This document shows positions 19,995 through 27,949 of a stretch of DNA of 64,000 nucleotides, piece by piece; within the stretch, counting starts at the first letter, position 1, and each line of letters begins with the position of its first letter. The notes under the pieces were generated by a model, which saw only the letters and a list, made by a program, of their open reading frames with translations, was not told the origin of the DNA and made no database searches. The stretch lies in the NCBI GenBank assembly GCA_017302455.1, contig JAFLDO010000028.1, positions 1 through 64,000 of the forward strand, in the 5' to 3' direction. A program made the position numbers and the translations under genes. Origin of the DNA: Accumulibacter sp. Lineage in GTDB: Bacteria > Pseudomonadota > Gammaproteobacteria > Burkholderiales > Rhodocyclaceae.

Positions 19995-22900
19995 TCAAAC
20001 CCCAAATCTCCGTGCCAATTCATCCACTCGAATGAACCTACGATCCTGACGCAAGTTCGGGGCCGCCTGAGCGATGGCATTCAGGCACTGGCGCAGATCC
20101 GGAGGTAGCCAGGATGGCTGGTTGGCCAGGATGGCGTCGAGCAACTGCAGAGCGTTCTCTGGAAAACGGGCACAAAGGTCAGATTCATGCAATCGGCGAA
20201 TCACGTAATCGGGATGCTTAACGGTCCGCAACCAGTTGCCGACGCGTGCAATCGCCGACGGAAATTCATCGCCCGCGGCGATGCACAGCCGCGCCAGATA
20301 CCCGGCGTTCGTGTCCGATGCTCGATCGTTGGACTTGGGCCAGATCCTTTCCCAAAATGGCTGAATCCGGTTTTTCCAGTAGTCTTCGCGTCGATCGCCG
20401 GCACCTTCCAGCGCCTTTGTCAGCGCCTCCGCAGCCTCACGCAATCCTTCAGACGGGAGCGCGCGGACCGCGCTGGCCAATTCCGGGATGGTAAACGTAT
20501 CTCCCGGATCAAGAGCTGCAAAGACCAGAAGCGATGCGTACTGCCTGCTGTGTTCTCCCAGCTGTGCGTAGTGATTGGCCGTTTCAAGAAAGGCAGATTT
20601 GAGCACTTCCATCAGCGGCCGATACAGACGCGGTGACCACAGAAAACCCTCCCACGCCGCGCTCGCTTCGTTTTCGGATCGCCGCCAATCGAACAACGGC
20701 AACAGGTATTGCTGCACCCAGTTTCCGTCCACTCGGAACAAGGTGATGACGTGAGCCGCCAGCAATAACCGAGCGTGTTTGAACTTGGCGACCCCCGTAT
20801 CGCATAGCTCGGAAAAGACGGGTTTGATGGCGTTGGGTAGCTCTTGCCCGTCTTCCAACGCTTGTCGATACCACCAATCCAAAAGCGCCTGCGTCACATG
20901 GCCTACTGGGTGATTGATGGCACGAAAGACGGGGTCGTCGACGCTGTGTTCAGGTCCAAAATCCAGTTGCAGAGTGCGTCTGGCCAGCGTCAGGAACTGC
21001 GCGTCGTGGCCCTGAAAGGTCTTGGCAATCGACCGCAACCATGAACTGATGCCGTGTGTCAGGGCTGGCAGGATCTCATCCGGCGCCAACGCCAGAACCG
21101 GTGCCATGTAGCGCCATGAGCGATCGCGCAGCTTTTCTTCCGACCAGGCTTGCAGCCCGTCGCGCCAGCGTTCGACGGGCCAGTTGCCCTGCTGCGCGAG
21201 TTTGCATAGGGCGTAGGCGGTTGCCTGAAAACTCTCGGAACACCGTTGCCGCCAGTCGTCTTGCTCCGACGCTCCCAGCACCGGATGCGCGAGCAGGTAT
21301 TCCAGTACCCCACGTCGGGTGCGTGGTACCGGGGCAAACAGCTCCCATGGATCACGATCGCCGACCCAACCGCCTTCCATCCATGAGGGAAACTCGTCAC
21401 GTTCGTCCGCCGCAAGTTGCCACACTGAATATTGAGCAGCCAGTGCTGCGAGCCGGGCATTGCCATTGGCCCCCAACGCCGCGCCGGCTTGGGCCACCTT
21501 GGCAAGTCTCAACCAGACATTTCGATCGACGAGTTGAGTCCAATCATCGTCCTCGATGTCCTCCCTGAACATAGTGCGTGGCGGACCCCAGAGAATGGCT
21601 CGCTCCAACTCGGCGAGCATTGCTTCGTTGAGACGCGGTGCCAAGGCAACGAGCAAGCGCATCGTTTCGCGCTGGGTCTCCACCGACCAAAGCCACCAGT
21701 GATCGTCTTTGAGCAGAAAGTCGAGCGCCAGCCGAGCGGGAACGACATCCCCCTGTGCAGCAGCGAAAAACGCGAGGCGGCGGAACACCGGATAGGGAGC
21801 GTGCGCCCAAGCTTCGGCGGCGATCCTTGCCTGTTCCGGGAACTGCGCGGCCGTGGCCAGCCACGCATCACGGGTCAGTTCGATCAGCGCAGTCCAATCG
21901 TGGAAGCCCTTGTTTTGCGGGTGTTCGGAGATCGATGGTTGAGACAGGTAGGTATGATCACTGCGGCTATCCACGCCGCCCAACTCGCGCATCAAATCGA
22001 GTGCATCACGTAGCAAGGAGCTGAAGTCATTCAGCAAGTCCGGAAGCGCTGCCGCCCAGCGTTCATCCTTGGGCATGTCGCAGAAGCTGGAATGGACGTG
22101 ATCTGATGCGAGCTCGATATCCCATTCGACAATATCCTTGATGTGCTCTGTTGCGTCTCCTCCTTCGACTTCCTCTGCCCAGCGAAACGGTTCGCGCACT
22201 AAAACGTACGGCGTCAGGGCCTCGCGCAAGGCCAACCGCATGCTGGCGTTAAGCCCGTCGCGCTTGAAATGTTCGCGCCAGCGATAGAGGTCCCGATTGC
22301 GTGCTCTCGACTTGACGCGCCCGTTGAGCAGCAAACGCCAGAGGGTGCGCATCGCAGGACGTGGGATGGCATTCGGCGCGTTCTTGCGAATACGCGCCAG
22401 CTCGGCTGCATCGCCATCACGTTCGAGCTTGCCGAGTTCTTCTAGGCGTCGCTCGATCAACCAGATCAATTGATCGTGCAGTTGCCCACCGCGTTTGACC
22501 AGCCACAACAGCAGCTTTGGGTCGTCGAGATGCCGCGTCAACCAACAGGCCAGATGGCGCATCACCTCGTCCCAGCCGCTGACGCGATTCCCGCCGTCTG
22601 CCATCGCCATCCACGGAGCAACTGGGTAGGGCGCTGGCCGGCGCGTCAGGCTAAACGCAAGCGCTTCATCAACGGCGGACTGGGCAGGCACGCCGAACCG
22701 GCCCAGGTCGGCATGGCGGTAGAGATCCTGACTCAGAGGTTCCAGCCAATCCAGCGATGGCACGGGGTCCAGTTCCGCAAACCGTTTCGCCGGCAAACCG
22801 CGCGAATCGCTCAGCGCCCACAACATGCGGCCGACGAAGTCATCCTGCTTCGTGCTTGCAAGAGGGCGGCCGATGGCGCATTCGACAACGATGCGTTCCT

Positions 22901-23792
22901 TGCCACGCACGCCGTCCCGATAGGTCGCGGCCCAGGCGCGCAATGTCTTGTGCAAGTAGGTGTGATACCGGTGTTCGCGGTAAAGAATCGGGGTGACGTT
23001 CTTTGCCCTCCATTCATTGGCGCGCTCCGCCTCCTTGCCCTTGGAATAGCTGCCAAAGGCAAACATCTCCGGCGGCGATTCGCCCAGTAGGCGGTCGGCG
23101 GCCAGCGCGTCCATCATGTAGCGCAACACCGGATCGTTGATGCTGTACCCCACGAAACAAACGGTATAGCCACGGAACAGCTCGCTGACGAAGCGGGCGG
23201 CCCAGCGTTCGGTCAGGTAGGCCAGCCCGAAGTCGCCGCTGGAAATGACCAGTCGATCCAGTTCACCCGGCGTGGGCGCGGCTGACAGCAGGCCGTGCAG
23301 ATACACCAGTCCATCCCATCGCGCTTTCGGCACGGGCAGCAGCGGTGCCTGATAGGTCGGCAGCTTTAGCGACTTCGATGCCATCACTTGCTCGAACAGG
23401 CGGTCGAAGTTGGTCGTGATGAGTCGAGTGCGACCTTTGCGGTCTTGACCCAGCGTCAGCAAGGCTTCGTGGGTAGCGGTCGCGCTAGGGAGCGTGAGGT
23501 CGGGAGTGAGGATCGCCGCCATCGCCGGGCGCACGGTTTCGCGACCACCGACCACGTCGGCTTCCAGCAGACCGATGGCGGTGTCGAACTGCCCGACCTT
23601 GATCGCGGACTGCTGCACGGCGCTGGGCGTAACCGCAAGGGCTTGGTACAGGCTTTCCACCAGACCGGCAAAGCCCGGCAGCCCAGCGGGGAAGGAAATC
23701 CCGGCACCGCAGAACAACACCACGCACCCGTCCTCGTGCATTTGGAGCAGACGCTCCGGAATATCGGGGCCCTGGCGGATGAACTGCATCAA
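19995..23792 (-). CDS. SIR2-domain anti-phage effector, Dsr1-like
   Basis: An N-terminal SIR2 NADase domain (residues about 1-290) shows GAGISFPAGLPGF, TTNFDRLFE, the catalytic His in YLHGLL and CFVGYSINDP. It is followed by some 950 residues of mainly helical sequence without catalytic motifs, a likely phage-sensing region. Size and order match defence-associated sirtuins such as Dsr1, which deplete NAD on infection. Its ATG overlaps the hsdS stop by four bases (23789-23792), so it is the last gene of the type I restriction operon and translationally coupled to specificity-subunit synthesis. Assignment to Dsr1 rather than another long SIR2 family is by length and context, not a search. Confidence 0.82.
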   Translation of the reverse strand: MMQFIRQGPDIPERLLQMHEDGCVVLFCGAGISFPAGLPGFAGLVESLYQALAVTPSAVQQSAIKVGQFDTAIGLLEADVVGGRETVRPAMAAILTPDLTLPSATATHEALLTLGQDRKGRTRLITTNFDRLFEQVMASKSLKLPTYQAPLLPVPKARWDGLVYLHGLLSAAPTPGELDRLVISSGDFGLAYLTERWAARFVSELFRGYTVCFVGYSINDPVLRYMMDALAADRLLGESPPEMFAFGSYSKGKEAERANEWRAKNVTPILYREHRYHTYLHKTLRAWAATYRDGVRGKERIVVECAIGRPLASTKQDDFVGRMLWALSDSRGLPAKRFAELDPVPSLDWLEPLSQDLYRHADLGRFGVPAQSAVDEALAFSLTRRPAPYPVAPWMAMADGGNRVSGWDEVMRHLACWLTRHLDDPKLLLWLVKRGGQLHDQLIWLIERRLEELGKLERDGDAAELARIRKNAPNAIPRPAMRTLWRLLLNGRVKSRARNRDLYRWREHFKRDGLNASMRLALREALTPYVLVREPFRWAEEVEGGDATEHIKDIVEWDIELASDHVHSSFCDMPKDERWAAALPDLLNDFSSLLRDALDLMRELGGVDSRSDHTYLSQPSISEHPQNKGFHDWTALIELTRDAWLATAAQFPEQARIAAEAWAHAPYPVFRRLAFFAAAQGDVVPARLALDFLLKDDHWWLWSVETQRETMRLLVALAPRLNEAMLAELERAILWGPPRTMFREDIEDDDWTQLVDRNVWLRLAKVAQAGAALGANGNARLAALAAQYSVWQLAADERDEFPSWMEGGWVGDRDPWELFAPVPRTRRGVLEYLLAHPVLGASEQDDWRQRCSESFQATAYALCKLAQQGNWPVERWRDGLQAWSEEKLRDRSWRYMAPVLALAPDEILPALTHGISSWLRSIAKTFQGHDAQFLTLARRTLQLDFGPEHSVDDPVFRAINHPVGHVTQALLDWWYRQALEDGQELPNAIKPVFSELCDTGVAKFKHARLLLAAHVITLFRVDGNWVQQYLLPLFDWRRSENEASAAWEGFLWSPRLYRPLMEVLKSAFLETANHYAQLGEHSRQYASLLVFAALDPGDTFTIPELASAVRALPSEGLREAAEALTKALEGAGDRREDYWKNRIQPFWERIWPKSNDRASDTNAGYLARLCIAAGDEFPSAIARVGNWLRTVKHPDYVIRRLHESDLCARFPENALQLLDAILANQPSWLPPDLRQCLNAIAQAAPNLRQDRRFIRVDELARRFGV

Positions 23793-24940
23793 TCGCCTCC
23801 GGCAAACACCCGCTCCAGCGTCGCAGGCAGCAGCGCGGTGCTGGCTCTGCGGATGGCGGCGTGTTTGGCCTTGAGGCCGGCGACCTCGGCCTGCAGTCGG
23901 TCGAAGGCTTGCTGCGTGGTCAGCGTCGGCAGGGGCACTTCGATAGCCATCAGCTTTTCCAACCCCAACGTACGGTTGCGGCCAGCCCCACCAGGCGACG
24001 CTTCCCCGATCTTCAGCATCCCCTCGTCGGTCAAAAAGTAGTAGCGCAAGAACGCGACAGTCGTCAGATCAGGGTGGACCTGACAGGTGATGAAGCGGTG
24101 GGAGCCGAAGCGGCCAGCATCTTCGGGCTGGGCGATGGCAATCGCACCTTCCCAGGCGAACACGTTGGAGAACAACAGATCGCCCGGTTCGATGCAATAC
24201 AGGCGCTTGGTACCAACTTCACTGCCAGACAGTGGCGGTTTGTGGAAAGTACCTTTGCCGAAGGAGCGGATGCCCAGCTCCGGATAGCTGCCATTGAGGT
24301 CAATGGACGGTTCCCGTCGCACCAGCGGCGCCACCTCCGCCATCGTCCGTGTCGCCGCATTGGCGATGGCATCGCGGAAGCGCAGGGCCAGCAGATGCTC
24401 GGCATCGTGCTCAACGGCATCCTGATGCGCCTCGACCTGACGGGTTTTCTCGGCCAGCGCGTCGAGGCGGGCGACGATGGCTTGCTGTTCAGCGAGAGGT
24501 GGTAGAGGCACCTCGATGCTGAGGAACTGATCTGGGCTGACGGACTCGCGTCGAGCGCCCATTCCTTTTGCTTTGCCCTGTAGCTGTCTCCACACAGCGT
24601 CACGCTTGCAGTACCAGTCGAGGAAGCGTGTATCGAGTTTTTCTGCATCCGCTCGAAATGTTGGGAAGACGGGTGACAGAAACCAACCGTCAAACTCTTC
24701 AGAAATGCGTGCGACAGCGCCTTCCCATGCCTTCGGCGAGCTGATTACAAAGTCGCCAGCATTCAAGCGGTGGAAGGATTTGTAAGTAGTGTCCAGCGGC
24801 ATGATCGGGCCGCGTTTGAACAGTCCACGACCAAACCCATACACGCCTGCCAAATTTACGGTATTAAGTTGTGCGCTCACCACAGCATCGATGTGCGAAT
24901 AGAGCACCGAACGTAGCGGGATAATGGGCCACGCTTTCAT
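23789..24940 (-). CDS. hsdS: Type I restriction-modification specificity subunit
   Basis: The 383-residue protein holds two target-recognition domains, each closed by a conserved region: PLPPLAEQQAIVARLDAL (about 147-165) and a C-terminal PLPTLTTQQAFDRLQAE. Typical RLNAGDFVISSP and YCIEPGDLLFSNVFAWEG strings mark the paired repeats. It gives DNA sequence specificity to HsdM and HsdR. Slightly short for the family but both domains appear complete. It overlaps the nuclease gene upstream (24937-24940) and the SIR2 gene downstream (23789-23792) by four bases each. Confidence 0.93.
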   Translation of the reverse strand: MKAWPIIPLRSVLYSHIDAVVSAQLNTVNLAGVYGFGRGLFKRGPIMPLDTTYKSFHRLNAGDFVISSPKAWEGAVARISEEFDGWFLSPVFPTFRADAEKLDTRFLDWYCKRDAVWRQLQGKAKGMGARRESVSPDQFLSIEVPLPPLAEQQAIVARLDALAEKTRQVEAHQDAVEHDAEHLLALRFRDAIANAATRTMAEVAPLVRREPSIDLNGSYPELGIRSFGKGTFHKPPLSGSEVGTKRLYCIEPGDLLFSNVFAWEGAIAIAQPEDAGRFGSHRFITCQVHPDLTTVAFLRYYFLTDEGMLKIGEASPGGAGRNRTLGLEKLMAIEVPLPTLTTQQAFDRLQAEVAGLKAKHAAIRRASTALLPATLERVFAGGD

Positions 24941-26118
24941 GCTTCGTCCCCAGCGTCACCACCCCGAATGATTCGCCGCGCCTGCAGTTCCCGCCGAGTC
25001 TTGTCCAATTCCTCAGCCAACAGCTTTTCATCCGGGAGCACCGTCCGGTACTCGGCAGCCAGCACCTTGTTGGGCAGGCCCTCCAGCGCGTAGTGGGCCT
25101 CGGCGGCGCCCTTCTCGGCGCAGAGGATCAGGCCCACCGGCGGGTTTTCGCCGGGCTTCATCCAGTGCTCGCGGGCGTAGTTCAGGTACAGATGCATCTG
25201 GCCAGCATCGGCGTAGCTGAACTTGCCCACCTTGAGGTCGATGATCAGCAGGCACTTCAGGCTGCGGTGGAAGAACAGCAGATCGACGCGGAACCAGGTG
25301 TCGTCGATGCGCAGTCGCTGCTGGCGGCCGACGAAGGCGAAGCCGTCGCCCAGCTCCAGCAGGAATTCGGCCAAGTGCTGGATAAGAGCTTCCTCAAGGT
25401 CGGATTCCGAGTACTCGTCCTTGAGGTTCAGGAACTCCAGCACGAACGGATCCTTGATGGCCTGCTCAGGCGTAATCGCATCGCCGGGTTCGGCCTTTTC
25501 GCCCTTCTCCAGCATCGCTGCCTTGTTGTGCGACAGGGCGGTGCGCTCATAGAACTGGCTGCCGATCTGGCGATTCAGCTGGGCGATGCTCCAGCCACCG
25601 CGTAGGGCTTCGGTCTCGTAGAAGGCGCGGGCCTGAGGGTTCTTGACCGACAGCAGACGGACGTAGGCGGACCAGGGCAAAGGGAAGGCTTGTGCCAGCA
25701 CGGGCAGGTCCGGGGATGGCCCAGACGCTGTCTGGAGATTTCCCGGTGCCGCAGATTTGGCAGACAGCGTCTGCGAAATCCGGGGGGTGGCCAATTTCGC
25801 ACAGGCCGTCTGCGAAATCTTCTCCGGCGACCAAGACAGGTAGAACAGCCGCATCTGCTCCAGGTTTCGCTCAGAAAAGCCTCTGCCAAAGCGGGCGGAC
25901 AGATCGCCAGACAGGCGCTTGAGCAGCGCCAGCCCGTAAGCCGCCCGTTCCTGCCCGCCCTGTTCAAACTCGACGATGCGTCGGCCGACCTCCCAGTAGG
26001 TGGCCGTCATCACCGCATTGACGCTGCGCGCTGCGGCACGGCGGGCGGTTTCCAGCAGGGCGACGATGTCCGCGTGGACGACCGCGTAGTCGGTGTGATT
26101 CGGCGGCGCCGTTGTCAT
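24937..26118 (-). CDS. DUF1016/YhcG-type PD-(D/E)XK nuclease
   Basis: The 393-residue protein has the DUF1016 N-terminal domain (ATYWEVGRRIVEFEQGG, FSERNLEQMRLFY) and a C-terminal PD-(D/E)XK nuclease core (WFRVDLLFFHRSLKCLLIID followed by LKVGKF). Between them lie tandem 13-residue units, ISQTACAKLATPR and ISQTLSAKSAAPG, plus a partial third. Members are often carried inside type I restriction operons with unclear roles; a restriction-related or phage-targeting nuclease is likely. The ATG at 26118 overlaps the hsdM stop (ATGA, 26115-26118). Confidence 0.9.
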   Translation of the reverse strand: MTTAPPNHTDYAVVHADIVALLETARRAAARSVNAVMTATYWEVGRRIVEFEQGGQERAAYGLALLKRLSGDLSARFGRGFSERNLEQMRLFYLSWSPEKISQTACAKLATPRISQTLSAKSAAPGNLQTASGPSPDLPVLAQAFPLPWSAYVRLLSVKNPQARAFYETEALRGGWSIAQLNRQIGSQFYERTALSHNKAAMLEKGEKAEPGDAITPEQAIKDPFVLEFLNLKDEYSESDLEEALIQHLAEFLLELGDGFAFVGRQQRLRIDDTWFRVDLLFFHRSLKCLLIIDLKVGKFSYADAGQMHLYLNYAREHWMKPGENPPVGLILCAEKGAAEAHYALEGLPNKVLAAEYRTVLPDEKLLAEELDKTRRELQARRIIRGGDAGDEA

Positions 26119-27935
26119 TCCTGAACCTCGGTTACCAAGGCTTCGATCTCGCCCAGGAGGCGCATGACCTCGGTCTCGTGGCTGCGCATCGAGGCGATCA
26201 GGTTTTTCGGGTCGGCATGCTCCAGGCCGGCCTTGGCATTGGGGTTCTTGATGTCGAGGTTGTAGATCGGCCAGTACAGCGCGTCGCCTTCGGCTTGCGC
26301 TACCTTGGCGGCCTGTTCGTGAGCCTGCTGCCCGGCTTTCAGGGCGCGCAGTTGTTCTTGCAGTGCTGCTTTGTCGCCATTTGCTGCCGCCTGGATGGTT
26401 TGCTCGATTCCGCGAATGGGTTTGCCGAGCGCAATGGCGGCATTGCGTTCGCTTTCCGCCCGTTGCCAGTTTGGCGTGGCAACGTCGACGGCAGCCTGGC
26501 GTTTGGCTGCGAAATCCACCTTCCAGGCCTGCGGGCCCTCCTCGCGGGCGTCCCACCAAGCCAGTGCCGAGGCAAACTCATCAAACTGCAGTGGCGTAGT
26601 CTTCGTGTACTTCTTGCGGCCTTCGGGAAGCGGCATTTCGTAGTACCAGATGGTGTCAGTGGGGCCGCCGCGTTCGAAAAACAGCAGGTTGGCCGGAATA
26701 TCGGTGTAAGGTGCAAACACCCCTTGCGGCAGGCGCACGATGGTGTGCAGGCGGAATTCCTTGAGCATTTCCTCCTTGATGACAGCGCTGATGCCATCAC
26801 CAAACAGGGTGCCATTGGGCACGACCACAGCAGCGCGGCCACCGCGTGCGGCAGGCTTGCCACCCCGCACCGGTGCGCCGACCACGCGCAGCTTGCGCAT
26901 GATGTACTGCAGGAACAACTGGGTAGTTTCGGCCGTTTGCATGTTGGGCGGGAAGTTGGCCTTGATGCCGACCTCTTCCTCACCCCCGAAAGGCGGATTG
27001 GTAAGAATCACGTCCACGCGCTCGCCGTGGCCGATCTCGTTGATCCGGCGATCCAGCGTGTTGCCATAAGCGATCTGCGGCGCCTCCAGGCCGTGCAACA
27101 GCAGGTTCATCTGCACCAACATGTAGGGCAGCGGCTTGGCCTCCTGGCCAAAGAGGGTTTCCCGTTGCAGCTTGCGCCATTCAGCCGGTGTGGTGACCTG
27201 TGCGGCGATATGGTCGTAGGCCCCGACCAGAAAACCGCCCGTACCACACGCCGGATCGAGCACGGTTTCCCCGAGCTTCGGGTCAGTAACCTGGACCATG
27301 AAACGGACGACCGGGCGCGGTGTGTAGAACTCCCCCGAGTCGCCGGCCGCGTCGCGCATCTCGCGCAGCATCGATTCGTAGAGATGCGACAGGGTGTGAA
27401 TCTCTTCGCTGCTGCGAAAATGGATGCCGTTGATCTTGTTGATGATGTCACGCAGCAGGTAGCCGCTGACCATCCGGTTCTGCACGCCCTTGAAGACGTT
27501 GGCCACCACCTCGCGCTGGCTACCCTTCTCGCCCAGGCCTGCCAGACCACGCAAATAGGAGAACAGCCCTTTGCCCACTTTCCCATCGGCACGTACGGTG
27601 ACTTCCTGACCGATGAACGCCAGCAACTCATCACCATTGATGCCGTCTTCCCTCGCCGCCCAGTCGCGCCAGCGATACGGCGCTTCAATGATCGGCTGGT
27701 AGCGCTTGCCATCGAGGTCTGCTTCTTCCTCGTGAACGGTTTCGAGGTCGTCAAGGAACTTGAGGAACATCACCCACGTGAGCAGGGGCAGACGATCTAC
27801 ATCGCCGTTGAGACCCTTGTCCTTGCGCAGAATTTGGCGAGCAGTGCCGATTAGCGACGACAAGTTCTCGCGGGTGGTGAGCGCTGCCTTGACTCTTCGG
27901 GGTGTTCTCGCTTTGGGGGCTGTTGACAGGGGCAT
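26115..27935 (-). CDS. hsdM: Type I restriction-modification DNA methyltransferase subunit
   Basis: An adenine-N6 methyltransferase of 606 residues. The N-terminal HsdM helical domain (LTWVMFLKFLDDLE) is followed by the SAM-binding motif I DPACGTGGFLVGA, catalytic motif IV NPPFGG, and FYTPRPVVRFMV typical of the family. It forms the modification complex with HsdS. It begins 14 bases after the hsdR stop and its stop overlaps the DUF1016 gene. Confidence 0.95.
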   Translation of the reverse strand: MPLSTAPKARTPRRVKAALTTRENLSSLIGTARQILRKDKGLNGDVDRLPLLTWVMFLKFLDDLETVHEEEADLDGKRYQPIIEAPYRWRDWAAREDGINGDELLAFIGQEVTVRADGKVGKGLFSYLRGLAGLGEKGSQREVVANVFKGVQNRMVSGYLLRDIINKINGIHFRSSEEIHTLSHLYESMLREMRDAAGDSGEFYTPRPVVRFMVQVTDPKLGETVLDPACGTGGFLVGAYDHIAAQVTTPAEWRKLQRETLFGQEAKPLPYMLVQMNLLLHGLEAPQIAYGNTLDRRINEIGHGERVDVILTNPPFGGEEEVGIKANFPPNMQTAETTQLFLQYIMRKLRVVGAPVRGGKPAARGGRAAVVVPNGTLFGDGISAVIKEEMLKEFRLHTIVRLPQGVFAPYTDIPANLLFFERGGPTDTIWYYEMPLPEGRKKYTKTTPLQFDEFASALAWWDAREEGPQAWKVDFAAKRQAAVDVATPNWQRAESERNAAIALGKPIRGIEQTIQAAANGDKAALQEQLRALKAGQQAHEQAAKVAQAEGDALYWPIYNLDIKNPNAKAGLEHADPKNLIASMRSHETEVMRLLGEIEALVTEVQE

Positions 27936-27949
27936 TCAGTCGGGGCTTT

